Assembly (NCBI RefSeq): GCF_029867415.1
Contig: NC_081185.1
Coordinates: 70,999,156-71,063,155, forward strand
Length of the DNA stretch: 64,000 nt
Direction of reading: 5' to 3'
Origin: Vicia villosa
Lineage: Eukaryota; Streptophyta; Magnoliopsida; Fabales; Fabaceae
The translations under genes and the position numbers were made by a program. The notes beneath the pieces are model-generated. The model was not told the DNA's origin, searched no databases, and worked only from the letters and a program-made list of their open reading frames with translations. The stretch's first letter is position 1. Each line of letters starts with the position of its first letter. Of the stretch, positions 11,801 to 24,439 are shown one piece after another.

Positions 11801-13023
11801 GATTCCCGGTTAGTTACCTCCATGATCTTTCTGTTATTTTTTGTGAGTGACAGTTAGAAGTTGGTTAGTTCTGTTATGGTGTTAACTGCCTCTGTTATGA
11901 ATCTGTTTTTTTTCTGTTAGAGATTGGGTTAGTTAGTTAGGGATGTTATGGTTCTGATGACAGTTGGTAATTCTGTTAGAAATAGTTAGGTTGGTTAGAA
12001 GTTTGTAACTGCTTAGGAATTGTTAGTGGCTATTCTATTAAGAGGCAATTAGGTTATGTGGTTTATGACTTTGCTGAATTTTTGTAGGTTTGTAACTGTT
12101 TGAAGTTTGGGGCTGCCTTGGTTTAATGGATCGAATTTCTCTATACTGACTGGAATGGTTGTAGGTTTGTAATTGTTTGAAGCTCAAGGAGAAATTTGGA
12201 GACTAAGTCAAAGGCTGTGGAATAGTTTTAGAAAGTAGGAGCCCAATGTATTTTTTGTATGATTTTCTTTGAATGAGAATTGTTTGAATGGTTCATGGAT
12301 GCTTATTGAAATAACTTTGTAATGATTTTTGTATGGTGTGATGGTTTAGGATTTGGACTTCTCAATTTACTTTATAGTGGACATTTGACCGAAACTATGG
12401 ACCTTTGGATGAATTTGAGATTTGATAAGGGATTTTGAAATGAATGGATATTTGAGTTTATGCTTGCAACTTTGAATAGAAATTTCCTATGAGTGAATTG
12501 TGAATGATACTCGAATGGATATTGCATGAAGACTTGAATCTTGTATTGCATGAACGCTCCCCTTGAACTCACAATTGTACTTGAACATAGCCAATCTTTA
12601 ATCAACTTGTTGAACCATAAGTAGCACAATTGATTAGATGAAGTATTCTGAGTTAACAAAGTCAAATCCTTAATACACCCAAGGATGCATCATGTCTTGA
12701 TCGAAATGTCTTCCTTAATAAACAACTTTAACCTGACACCCTGGGGGATCCTCTGACCTTTGCTGATGGACTTTGACAAACTCGAACACCATGAATAAGA
12801 ACCCTAACTCATCGATCCTCAGTCAAACTTTTGATGGACTCACACCTTGTAACCTGGTGAAGAAGAAGCCTTAAGCTTTCAAAATCCTCGATTCCGTGCT
12901 TTTTTGCTTAATTTAATGAATGGATGCAAATTCATGTTAATGCCCTAATGGAGATATGCATATGAGGCGCAAAGCGTAAGCCAGATAAAAATTAGAGGGG
13001 TAGGACAAATTTGGGGTATGACA
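8846..13023 (-). repeat. Element A 3' LTR (left copy)
   Basis: It begins tgtcgcacgctcgcg, ends ggggtatgaca, and is 4178 bp. In the U5 part a set of five short repeats each carry gaaacagattaggga (9500-9740). A minus-strand TATA box (ctatataa, 11791-11798) predicts a start near 11765 and therefore an R/U5 of nearly 3 kb. A GC-rich stretch (10700-11000) and a purine-rich stretch (11440-11780) contain the open frames 10983-11438 (plus) and 11297-11749 (minus). Both frames recur in the right LTR and resemble no known protein. Confidence 0.95.
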
Positions 13024-13110
13024 GCTGCCCCTATTTAATCGTCTTAAACCTGAAGGTGATATTGGCGCTAGCCTTTCGAACATTCGAGGTAGAAGGAGAT
13101 TAAATATCGA
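13024..13110 (-). other. PPT of element A and adjacent conserved stem-loop
   Basis: The sense strand carries the polypurine tract AGGGGCAGC (13024-13032) against the LTR start. Right beside it are the arms tatttaat (13032-13039) and attaaata (13099-13106), which pair perfectly; with mismatches the pairing extends inward. The intervening 59 nt is almost the same length as in B, C and D. Confidence 0.75.
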
Positions 13111-13325
13111 AGTACCAAAAATTTGTCCTAAAGAGAAGATGGTGTAAGTGTTATCCCCATTTTTTTTTTGTTTATGATATCTGCTGGGGAAAGAGATTTT
13201 TGTTTTTTCTGGTGGAAGAATTTACAGTGAGTAATTGGATTTGAATGGTGATAGCTTGTAACGTGGTAACGGCATCGATACAAGGTTCTCAAAGGGAATG
13301 GTTGTATGAAACAATGACTGAAAAG

Positions 13326-13930
13326 ATAAGATCTCGTACGATCTATGACTCAACACCGACTCGACACCAGGAGAAGACCTATGGGCGATTCTCAGGACTG
13401 AAGGGAATAAGATCTCGTATGATCTATGACTCAACACCGACTCGACCCCAGGAGAAGACCTATGAGTGATCTTAAAGACTGAAAGGAATAAGATCTCGTA
13501 CGATCTATGACTCAACATCGACTCGATACCAAGAGAAGACCTCAGAGTGATCTTCAAGACTGAAAGGAATGAGATCTCGTGCGATCTATGAATCAACATC
13601 GACTCGACACCAGGAGAAGATCTAAGAGCGATCTTCAGGACCGAAAGGATAAGATCTCGTACGATCTATGACTCAACATCGACTCGACACCAGTAGAAGA
13701 CCTAAGAGCGATCTTCAGGACTGAAAGGAATGAGATCTCGTACGATCTATGACTCAACATCGACTCGACACCAGGAGAAGATCTAAGAGCGATCTTCAAG
13801 ACCGAAAGGATAAGATCTCGTACGATCTATGACTCAACATCGACTCGACACCAGGAGAAGACCTAAGAGCGATCTTCAGGACTGAAAGAATAAGATCTCG
13901 TACGATCTATGACTCAACATCGGGGTGAGA
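13326..13930. repeat. Tandem repeat of about 80 bp in the element A 3' region
   Basis: About eight imperfect units each run through agatctcgtacgatctatga, ctcaacatcgactcgacacc, then aggagaagacctaagagcga. The core agatc-tcgtac-gatct is a 5-bp inverted repeat. Tandem arrays near the PPT are usual in Ogre elements. The open frame 13222-13599 on the minus strand is a repeat artefact. Confidence 0.85.
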
Positions 13931-14269
13931 GTAACGGACTCACGACTCAAATCAAGGGTGAGAATGACTCGAAACCAGGGTGAGATCAACGGACCTACGA
14001 CCCACAAGAATTAAAAAAAGGATAAACATTAGCAATGAGGCTGGAGAAGGAGAAGATTATCAACAACACTGAGGCTGGGGATTGGGAATTGGTTTTGAAA
14101 TGGTTTGTCAGGACGAAAACTGGGCTTTGAAAGGGTTTGCTAGGACGGAAGGCAAAGGACTCACAACATGGTGGTTGGACCTGAAAATTTTGTCCGCATG
14201 GGGAAAGGGACCACAGAGACTAGTGACGACTAGACTCGATCATAAGACATCGGTAAACAATGAAGAATC

Positions 14270-14710
14270 ACGAAGATATTGATGCTTGCGAAGCCTAAGA
14301 ATTACATTAATCCCTCAGGCCAAAGGCGGGGTGTAACTCTTCAAGAGCGGTAATTATTCGAATTACCACACACCAAGTATGGTTATTCAAACGATTGAAA
14401 AATGAGATGGGCTGAATGCCCACCCTCATTCACACTCTAATTTGCACGCAGCACACGGGAAATAACCACAACAAGACTAGTGACGACTGGACTCGACAAG
14501 AAGATGACAGTAATCACTAGAAATTACGGAGATATCGATGCTTGCGAAGCATAAGAATTACATTAATCCCTCAGGCCAAAAGGCGGGGTGTAACTCTTCA
14601 AGAGTGGCAATCGTTCGAATTGCCACACACCAAGTATGGTTATTCAAACGATTGAAAAATGAGATGGGTTGAATGCCCACCCTCATTCACACTCTAATCT
14701 GCATGCAACA
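14270..14710. repeat. Tandem duplication of about 255 bp in element A
   Basis: The block from gatgcttgcgaagc through ccctcaggccaaa and gtatggttattcaaacgatt to ctcattcacactctaat occurs at 14281-14445 and again at 14535-14699. Each copy is followed by a shared phrase (cgggaaataacc). It is non-coding. Confidence 0.8.
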
Positions 14711-17190
14711 TACGGGAAATAACCTCGGAGACAACGATTCTGACGAAGAAAGACATTGCATCCGATCCATACTAGAGAGAGAAAACGAGACTTCTTCTGG
14801 AGATTGAGGATACCAGGTATCGGCACCGTGGCTTGAGGAGATTTGTAATGTAGTAGCAGATATCAATCGGAGTTTGTAAGGACAATATTTTATGTGGGGA
14901 AGTATCGTCGTCTTGATTGAGTGCTGATTTGTATTATCTGGCTTATGCTTTGTATGCATGTTTGAATTTTTCTATGGCGTAATGCTCCATTTTGATGGAT
15001 ATGCTGCGCTTTTGAGGATGCAATGTTATATGCAGTGAATACTATATGCAGAGTGCCAAATAAAGGCATTAGTGAGGTAAACACTAGGGAGAATCCCCTT
15101 AGTGTTAAGAATTATGTAGAGATGCCAATGGATATTGGACTTTGACTTGCAAGATGCCCCTTCTGGTTGTTGGCTTGTAGAGTGTAGAATAACTTCTGAC
15201 TTCTCACCATGTGCCACTGCTTGGAGGATTTTCAACTTGAGGAGATTCCCTCGATTCACCATGTCGAAGATGATAGATCCAGGTAAGGAGCCTTGATTAG
15301 GGAAATAGAACAGCTCCTAGGAGAAATAAACTCCTATGCTTGAGGAATGGAACAAACTCTCAGGAGAAATAAACTCCTATGCTTCGGGAGAGACTTTTCT
15401 AGGAGAAGCGAACTCCTATGATTAGGGATAATTGATATAACTCATAAGATTGTGCCCCACGTTTCATGACCCATGAAGGTATTTTCCCTAAAGGATCCTT
15501 GGAGAGATTTGTCGGATCTCGACGTAACTGTTCCAGATTGGTTGAACTCAAGAGAGATTCCTCGACGTGATTTCCCTAGATTGATCAAACCTTGAAGATA
15601 TTTATCGACCTGATTGCCCCAGATATGCTGAATTTGAGAGGTCAAACCTCGATTCAATTGCCCCTGATTAGGTACATCTTACTAGAATCCTCAAGCCTTC
15701 ATTGTTTTGAAGTCAAACAAACATGGAAACAACTTTACCACGCTCAACGGAGTCTTCAAACTCTTCCCCTCAGGGTAATCAAAGGAAGCATTAACTGTTC
15801 ATGCCCAACGGAGTTTTTAGAGAACCTGCCCCTTGATGGTCAACATTTGAAATGATTAGCTTTTACTCCTCGGAGTTCTCAAGTCTCTTGTACTTTGACA
15901 TGATCAAGTTCTTCACTGATTCTCATCCTTGAAAATTTCTTTGATGTTAAGCACATATTTTGTATGCAAAAGAATGTTAATTCTAAGAATGATGATTCTA
16001 ATGCAAAACCTATGTTAGTCTTGAAGTTTAAAGAAACTTTTTATGAAATGAGGTTGCGACCTCTTGTGACCGAATCACTAGTTGACACAACCTCGATCTT
16101 TGCATATGGAAGATAAAGCAAACGTACGATACCAACATGGATATGAGTCTCGCTTCATTGGGAGTCAGTTAAACGCTATCTCATCAAAGTGCGCTTTCAA
16201 AATAAACCCTACTTCAATTAGGACTTTTAAGGGTTGTAATTTGGCCGGGTTCACGGTTTTTAGAAAACAAAAGATTTTAAGCTCAAAATTATTTGTACCC
16301 ACCCCCTTCGTGATGTTCTCCAGTCCTATGTTCAGTTAACTCGAAACGAGTGTTCATCCCTCACAAGGAATTTGAAATGGTTGAGGAATCAATGAGGTTC
16401 TTTGGACATGGCGGTCGCTCACCTTTTATTCTTCTGATTCATTGTCACACAACTTTGTTCTTGCTTGGCAATTTCATCGTCTTTTTTTTTTGCTTCTTTG
16501 GTCATGCCATTTCTTTTTTTTGCTATATTTTTTTTAACAAGTCGTGTGACCTCGCATTATCTTTGATTGGTTGGAGGTGATTGCGACCGCCTCACTCCTT
16601 TGATTTGATGAAGGATTACCATTGTGGTATCGTCATCTCTCGATCTCTTGATGGAATAAGGATAATCGTTGCGGTTTTGACATTCCTCAACCTTTTGAAG
16701 GATAACCATTGTTGTATCCTTAGATGCATACCCTTTTGGTGAGTTTTGAAAGCTCGATCAAGTTAAATGAACACTACCCTGCCCCAAGGTTAGAATACGG
16801 GTTTTTATGATTAGAAATGAAACTCCTACTTCAAGGCTCAAAAGGGTTGACGAGGGTCTATCTCCCTTATATCTCCGGTGTTTGGGGATTTGAAATAATG
16901 CCTGTACATCCTCAGTAGGATTTAATTCAAAAGCACACAATGAGAGATTTTGCATTTTTATCTTTCATCATTCTCCCTCCGCTCTTTGCCTAAGCAAGCG
17001 ATTAGTAAAGTTGATATCGTAATGCCAAAAACCTTTTATGAGTGGAAACGAATGGATTACTTCAAGACAAACATAAACAATGTATTTTTATTTACATTCA
17101 ACGATTAACAAGCTTTTACATGCTAACAATGCTTAAACACATAAAGGAAAAATTACAAATGAGAATGCAGTAAAGAAACTAAATGAATGT
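14711..17190. other. Element A non-coding interior
   Basis: No coding frame is supported. Three short repeats around aggagaaataaactccta lie at 15315-15420. The section at 16225-16340 (ggttcacggtttttagaaa, cccacccccttcgtgatg) matches 57410-57500 of element D. The section at 16770-16930 (actaccctgcccca, aaactcctacttc, cttatatctcc, aataatgcctgtacatc) matches 57990-58125 of D. These look like shared remains of one non-autonomous lineage. Confidence 0.7.
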
Positions 17191-17289
17191 CATTGTTGAG
17201 GAGACTTGACTCCGTCTGGACTTATTGCTCTTGAATACTTCCTACAATTTTGAGACCTCATCGACTTCAATTCATGCATGAACCTTTTG

Positions 17290-19102
17290 GGGTGAACAAC
17301 ACACAATCCTCAGTTGAATGGCTTTGTGCTCCAACATGGTAGTCACTTAGCATTATCATGTGTTCTTTCCAAACACTTTAGATTACTTCAAAAGAGAACT
17401 CTAACGAAGTCAACCAAGATTTGTAAATTTTTGCCTCACTTTCGGGATTCGAGCAATACGAGTGATGCAATGCTCAAGATAAGAGTACGTCTTGCTTATC
17501 CCTCAATCGGGAGCCCCAAGCATAGATGTCGGAGAAGTATTCACCTTAAAACATGGAGGAACCTTGCATGATCATCAAATTTAGAAAATCTATCTGTTGT
17601 AAGGAAGACCCACAACACCAACTGAAACACCAACCCTCAGGGATACAACTGAGCACAAGAACCTTGAGAATGAGAGATGCTTTGACATGACACTCTTGAT
17701 TATCACCTGGAAAAGATTCCGACGAATTTGCACAAGGATTTGTGGTGCTTTCATTATTATCATACCAACAAGTTCAAACAAGGAAGTAGCCTTCAGAAAA
17801 ACAGGAAATACTAAAATGAGAGTACAGAAATGAAATGATGATTGCCATTGTTGAGGAGGCTTGACTCCGTCTAGGCTTATTGTTCTTTGGTGATGCTTTA
17901 TGGAATACGAATATTCATTTGGGCAGGACCACCTCAATTTATGTGTAGACCATTTGGTGTGAATGATATCGCTTTGGAGTCAATGAGATCTTGGACTTTG
18001 CATTTCAGAATATTACAATCCTCAGTTGCATGTCCAGATGCCCCAAAATGGTACTCACATTTGGCATTTAAGTCATATCCCCGACGAATCGGTGTTGGAG
18101 GGGGTTTAGACTCCCTTAGTTGGACCAAGGAATCGTTGAGTAAATGGGAGAGTAGTTGACTGTAGGTCATAGAAATCGGGTCAATCTTTCTTGGTGGTCT
18201 TCTTGGCCTTCGTGGACCTTGTTGTTGGTGATGATTCAAATACCCAATCGGTTCAGGTGTCTTTCCTTTTTGATTTGGCTGACAAACAATCAAAGACTGA
18301 TAAAGTGGAGAATCCGGAATCCAAGACAGTGTATTGTGCTTCTGACCTGAAGTAGACCCGACATAGAAGTATGAATCAACCTTTTCTTCCATCACAGTTG
18401 GAGCCCTATTGCCTTGGACACTCATACCCTCGGGGGTGAACAAAATCACTTTTGAGTCAATGAGATCTTGAATTTGGTATTTCAGTGCCCTACAATTCTC
18501 AATATCATGACCAGGTGCTCCAGAATGGAACTCGTAGCGAGCATTGGCATCATAACCAGGGGGAAGCTTTTTAGGCATGGACAAATCTCGTAGCTCAACG
18601 AACTGAAGTTCCAGCAAGCGAGGAAGTAACTGAGCATAAGGCATCAAGATCGGATCGAGAACCCTCTGGGGCATCTTAAGTTTTTCTCACACATTTGGCC
18701 CTCTTGATTCATTGTAGGAACATGAACTAGTTGACGAGGATGTTTTAACACTTGAAGTTGTGGAGGGACTCCATAAAGCATCCCATGAATTGGAGGAGAT
18801 CCTATTGGAGAGGAGAGATCAACGACCTCTGTTGCAGCAGTAGAAATAACATCACCTTCCTTTCTTAGTACCTTTTTCAGAACTTCCATGACCAGACTCA
18901 CTTGAGTCTTCAATTGACTATTTTCCTCCTCTAATGCACCCGGATTATGGATCAATTCTTGCATTTCCAACATAAGATGACCCATTTGTTCCCTCATCTC
19001 ATCCATTTCCTCACGGAGTTGTTCCATAGTTGATCTCGGAGCTCGTGGCGGTGAGAAGTCAAATCTGTTGTTGATCTTGAAATTTGAGTATAAAGGGTCC
19101 AA
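17290..19102 (-). pseudogene. Element A gag remnant with triplicated nucleocapsid-like module
   Basis: The first frame (19102-18644) starts MDPLYSNFKI and has a coiled coil rich in Glu and Met (MEQLREEMDEMREQMGHLML). A frameshift near 18670 moves to the second frame (18674-17934). That frame holds two copies of an Ogre gag C-terminal module: YEFHSGAPGHDIENC with VQDLIDSK-like text after it (knuckle 18494-18538), and CEYHFGASGHATEDC (18015-18059). A third, decayed module (YHVGAQSHSTEDC) is readable at 17302-17350. The central capsid-like part seen in B and D is missing. The product would be a nucleic-acid-binding gag fragment, unlikely to be functional. Confidence 0.7.
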
Positions 19103-19997
19103 TAAGTCTCTGGAAGAACCATGAAATGCATGATAATATGAATGTATGTTTCATTTATGAGAGATCCTAAAGTATTTTCACACACTTTCGTTTTTTTTTT
19201 CTTTTGGAATCAAATTTTTTTTTGTATAGAATATCCCTTTTTTTGTTCTATTTCCTTTTTTTCTCTTTTTTTTTGAAATAGGCTTTAGGATCCCCCATAA
19301 ATGAAGTGGATAAAACAATGATGTTATGCAATTCAACAACATGGGATCAAGGTCCATATAATCTTAGTAACCACTGTACAATCCTCTGAATAACTGATAT
19401 AGGTCAGATGTCACGGGATCAAAGGTCCGGCATAGGTACCACACAACCATAGGAACAAAAGTCACCAACAGAACAGAATAGTCACCAACGGTACCTGTCA
19501 TGTATATCCCTCCCCACTCACAGGTGAATCTAGGTCAGGGTAGGTCAAAAGGTCTCCAGCGTTAACAACTCTCCTGAAACACCATCATTGTTGCAAATAC
19601 ATGCCAACAATGGTATCCCATTCGAGTCTCGACTGGTCGTGGGTCTCATGATCGCAATCAGCAGAACCTGACATTCTGTTGGCGTCATGACTATCCACTC
19701 TATCCTAGGTATCCTATGTGTCAACTCTAGCCTGGGTATTGGGCCTTTTACCTCATAGAACATCCCACCCAACCTGCAAACAGAGAAAATATGTGGTTCC
19801 CACGGGGACCCATAATATAGTCCAGATGCATGCGGAAAGTAAACATGATATGCACACGGAAAAATAGACATGATATGCAAACATATATAAGATGTAAACG
19901 AAAAATAAAAATAAAAGACAAAGAAACACCCAATAAAAGAAACACACAAAGGCTAGGATCGGCTCGCTAAGGATGGACCAGCACAGGTCTACCACAT
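19103..19997. other. Element A leader between the primer site and gag
   Basis: About 0.9 kb with poly-T tracts (19188-19275). No coding frame is supported; open frames at 19545-20055 run across the leader and LTR edge without recognisable motifs. Confidence 0.6.
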
Positions 19998-20014
19998 CCC
20001 CAGCAGAGTCGCCA
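19998..20014 (-). other. Primer-binding site of element A
   Basis: The plus strand ccccagcagagtcgcca is a tRNA 3' end including the terminal CCA, so the sense strand carries the matching primer site, two nt inside the LTR. Ogre elements are known to prime with a tRNA-Arg. The same site occurs in B and, with one change, in D. Confidence 0.85.
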
Positions 20015-20016
20015 GC

Positions 20017-23000
20017 TGTCGCACGCTCGCGAAAAATGAACAGAGTCGCCACCAATATATTTATCCCATAAGGGAAAGGAATATCAGAAAACCTAACAAA
20101 GGAAGGAACAGGGTCTTGCGACCAGAGAATCTAGCTACGGGAGTCGGTTACGCAAGGGGAAGGTACTAGCACCCCTCACGCCCATCGTACTAGATGGTAT
20201 CCACCTATGTTTGTTTCTATCTAAAGGGTGTGTACTATGTCTATGTCTATATGCAAAATGAATGCAAAATGTAGGGAAAATAAATAATTGTACTCGCACG
20301 GGCCCTACCCCGCTGCCTATGTATCCTTTTCAGGAATCAGAGTTACCGTAGCTCGGCTCATGATTTTCTGTTTGTTTTTGTGTTTTTTAGTTGGGCGGAG
20401 TTAACGTTCGCGCTCTTGCATAAGGGATCGACCTACGATGCGTTCGAGCGGAAATAACATTGCCCTTAGAAAGAAGAAAAAGAGAGATTAGTTTGTGTCT
20501 TTTAACGTAGATGAGTGATGAACAGTTCCCAATACCGGGCCACTCACCACCTTCTCTACTTTGTTTTAACTTTGAACCATTATTAGGTGTTTTAAGTGTT
20601 TTTTGGTTGTGTATTTTTTAAGGGGAATTTGTTTGCGAGTTGAATCACATAAAAATGTAAAATGGTCGAGAAACAGATTAGGGAATGGATCCCACTCATC
20701 TCTCTTCCATTATATAGTGTTCGAGAAACAGATTAGGGAATGAACCCCACTCATTTCTCTCCCACTAAGTGATTAAGAAACAGATTAGGGAATAAATCCC
20801 ACTCATTTCTTATAGCGATTGAGAAACAGATTAGGGAGTGAATCCCACTCATTTCTCTCCCACTAAGCGATCAAGAAACAGATTAGGGAATAAATCCCAC
20901 TCATTTCTCTCTCACTATTAGTAAAATGTGATTCGCGTCTTCTGTTCATTAAGTATTTTAAAGTCTAAAAGAAAAAGAATGCAATAAGGAACTAATCCTA
21001 AATTCTAATCTAAGTTGTTCTAATTCCTATTTATGTACAAAAGGAATCTAAAATGGTACTAACGAAATAGGCCTAAAATAAGGCCAAAAATACAAGCAAT
21101 AAAATCACACAAGCATCATACAAAAATAACATGGAACTAGCACAAAAACAATTCAAGCATCAATGCAAAATTAAACTAGAAAACTACTATTTTTTATGAT
21201 GACCTTTTTATGAAGGAACTAAAATGTCAAAATTAACCTAAAAAACTACTATTCTTTACGAGCTTTTTATTATTAAGGAAAATCTAATTCAAGCCTAACC
21301 ATGTTAAAATCTATTAACCCTAAAACTAACAATTTTATTGGTTTCTATGTCATTTTTACTACCTAAAAATTGAACAAATAATCAATGATTCTAAATGTCA
21401 TTATTTCCTAAAAATCTAATGAGAAAATTATGATTTTTATTGTTTGATCAAAAAGAGATTTAATAACCAAAAAACTATGTCAATACCTAAAATCTAATAA
21501 GAGAAACATGTGGTCAGGGGGGTGAAAATGGAATATAGTGGTGTAATTCAATAAACTGGCGCAGGGCCCAAGGGATGAAGCCCAATAGCTTGTTTTTGTT
21601 GTTTCAGATGTTCTCTATGTCAAAAACGGAAGTGTGATGGGCCAGGTGGGGTGTAGTGAGGAACAATTCGCAGGCCCAAGCAAACTAATCCAATTATTCA
21701 GATCTTAAATCTCAATTAATCAACACTCAGATTTTTATATGGTTGCAACTAATCCAAATTAATCACCATTAATAAACAATTAGATGTTAATTACCCCAAA
21801 TTAAACTCAACGTTAATGCAGATTGGAATAAAAGGAATTAGGTCAAGAAATTGTGACCTTTGAGCTTTCAGACTCTTCTTCTCGCGAGCAACGGCGGTGG
21901 AGCGACGGTGACGCGACATCGGCGATAGCTATTCCTCAGAGCAGAACCTCATTCTCCCCGAATTCGTTCATAAATGATCGTCTCCAGACTTAGCTCTCTG
22001 ATTGGCTCAACGACTCATCTCCGCTCGGATTCTAATCCCTTCCGATTCAACTCCGTCCACCGTTAAAGCCATCAACGACCACGTCACCTCGTCGCCTCGC
22101 TATTTCTCTCTGATTCAAACCTCTCATCTCCCCGATGCTCCTTCTATACGTTTGTGTATGATCAAAACAACATAACATCACCGGTTGCGAACGACGAACG
22201 GGAAGACCAGAGTTACGCGGCGATCCTCGGTAAAAATCCTCCCGTTTCTGATTACGATTTCATCTCTTCCTTTCGCTTTTCTGTTTCTGACTCGTTGTTG
22301 TTGTTGTGCATTGAGGAGATGCTATTGCGAAGATTGGTGATGATTACCGAAAGTGATGATTGGCGAGAGATGCAGCGTGTGCGATTGAAGCATGAATTCA
22401 GAGAGATTGAAGAAATGGAGGATGAAGATTCAAGAGTGGTGAAGAAGATGATTTTTGGAGTTTTTGTTTACGTGATGAAGATTAACTATAAAGTCGCGTT
22501 TCTTCTGTTGCGTTCTTGTTCTCTTATTTTCGATAATTTTCTTCTGCCTTTTTCGGTTGAAGTTTTGTTGAATTTTTTCTGGTTTTCTTGTTGCAGGTTC
22601 TACGGTGAAGGAGTGGTTGTGAATAAATGGTGAAGAGAGTGAGAATTGAAGATTGGTTGTAGAGAGAGTTTGAAGAATGATTGAAGATTGCGTTGGAGCT
22701 GAAGGAGAAGAATGGCGTGTGAATGAGAGTGGGGAAGATGAGAAAAGTGGTGGAGATGGCGTGAATCTGAAGAGGGTGAGAAAGTGATGAAGATGAATGA
22801 AGAGAATGGTTCCCTGTGAGGTGGTGAAGATTGGAGAAAAGATTGAAGATTAGGGTGATGGATCCATGGGGATGAAGAGGATGAAGTTGAGAGAAGATTG
22901 AAAGTGGGAGAAGAATCAAGAGAGAATCCAGAGAAAAACTCAGAGATGAAGAATGGCCTGTTATATAGAGGATTCCCGGTTAGTTACCTCCATGATCTTT

Positions 23001-24439
23001 CTGTTATTTTTTGTGAGTGACAGTTAAAAGTTGGTTAGTTCTGTTATGGTGTTAACTGCCTCTGTTATGAATCTGTTTTTTTTCTGTTAGAGATTGGGTT
23101 AGTTAGTTAGGGATGTTATGGTTCTGATGACAGTTGGCAATTCTGTTAGAAATAGTTAGGTTGGTTAGAAGTTTGTAACTGTTTAGGAATTGTTTGTGGC
23201 TATTCTATTAAGAGGCAATTAGGTTATGTGGTTTATGACTTTGCTGAATTTTTGTAGGTTTGAAACTGTTTGAAGTTTGGGGCTGCCTTGGTTTAATGGA
23301 TCGAATTTCTCTATACTGACTGGAATGGGATTGTTGTTTTGTGGTAATTTGTTTAATGTACCATAGGAGCAGCTGATGCGTAATGAACTTGTCTTTCAAT
23401 GTGCAGCTGAATGAAATCCTTATGTGTGGGGGCTGATTTGTGTAAGTTGTAGCAAGTGTTTTCCTTTTGATTTTTTTGTTTGAGATTGGCTTCTGATTTC
23501 TGAACTTTGCTATACTGATGTAACCTTTGGTATTGTGTAGGTTTGATGATGATGCAAAGCTGCTTTGGTATATATCAAAGTTTGAAGCAAAATGAAAGCT
23601 CAAGGAGAAATTTGGAGACTAAGTCAAAGGCTGTGGAATAGTTTTAGAAAGTAGGAGCCCAATGTATTTTTTGTATGATTTTCTTTGAATGAGAATTGTT
23701 TGGATGGTTCATGGATGCTTATTGAAATAACTTTGTAATGATTTTTGTATGGTGTGATGGTTTAGGATTTGGACTTCTCAATTTACTTTATAGTGGACAT
23801 TTGACCGAAACTATGGACCTTTGGATGAATTTGAGATTTGATAAGGGATTTTGAAATGAATGGATATTTGAGTTTATGCTTGCAACTTTGAATAGAAATT
23901 TCCTATGAGTGAATTGTGAATGATACTCGAATGGATATTGCATGAAGACTTGAATCTTGTATTGCATGAACGCTCCCCTTGAACTCACAATTGTACTTGA
24001 ACATAGCCAATCATTAATCAACTTGTTGAACCATAAGTAGCACAATTGATTAGATGAAGTATTCTGAGTTAACAAAGTCGAATATTTAATACACCCAAGG
24101 ATGCATCATGTCTTGATCGAAATGTCTTCCTTAATAAACAACTTTAACCCGACACCCTGGGGGATCCTTTGACCTTTGCTGATGGACTTTGAAAAACTCG
24201 AACACCATGAATAAGAACCCTAACTCATCGATCCTCAGTCAAACTTTTGATGGACTCACACCTTGTAACCTGGTGAAGAAGAAGCCTTAAGCTTTCAAAA
24301 TCCTCGATTCCCTGCTTTTTTGCTTTATTTAATGAATGGATGCAAATTCATGTTAATGCCCTAATGGAGATATGCATATGAGGCGCAAAGCGTAAGCCAG
24401 ATAAAAATTAGAGGGGTAGGACAAATTTGGGGTATGACA
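20017..24439 (-). repeat. Element A 5' LTR (right copy)
   Basis: It is 4423 bp with the same termini as the left copy. It keeps the TATA box (22961-22968) and about 260 bp (23330-23590) absent from the left LTR, where ttgtaggtttgtaattgtt appears instead. As the 5' LTR on the sense strand it would drive the genomic RNA. The open frames at 22154-22633 and 22524-22919 are counterparts of those in the other LTR, with one frameshift difference each. Confidence 0.95.

Larger units (their letters stand above)
8846..24439 (-). mobile_element. Ogre/Tat-like element A, non-autonomous, 15.6 kb
   Basis: Two long LTRs (8846-13023 and 20017-24439) flank a 7-kb interior, with matching 5-bp target duplications caacc. 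Sense is minus: the primer site (19998-20014) lies beside the right LTR and the polypurine tract (13024-13032) beside the left. The interior codes only a broken gag (19102-17300); there is no protease, RT, RNase H or integrase. Movement would have needed proteins from a relative such as B. The LTRs differ by scattered substitutions and by a 250-bp block near 23330-23590 that is missing from the left LTR. Confidence 0.95.
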
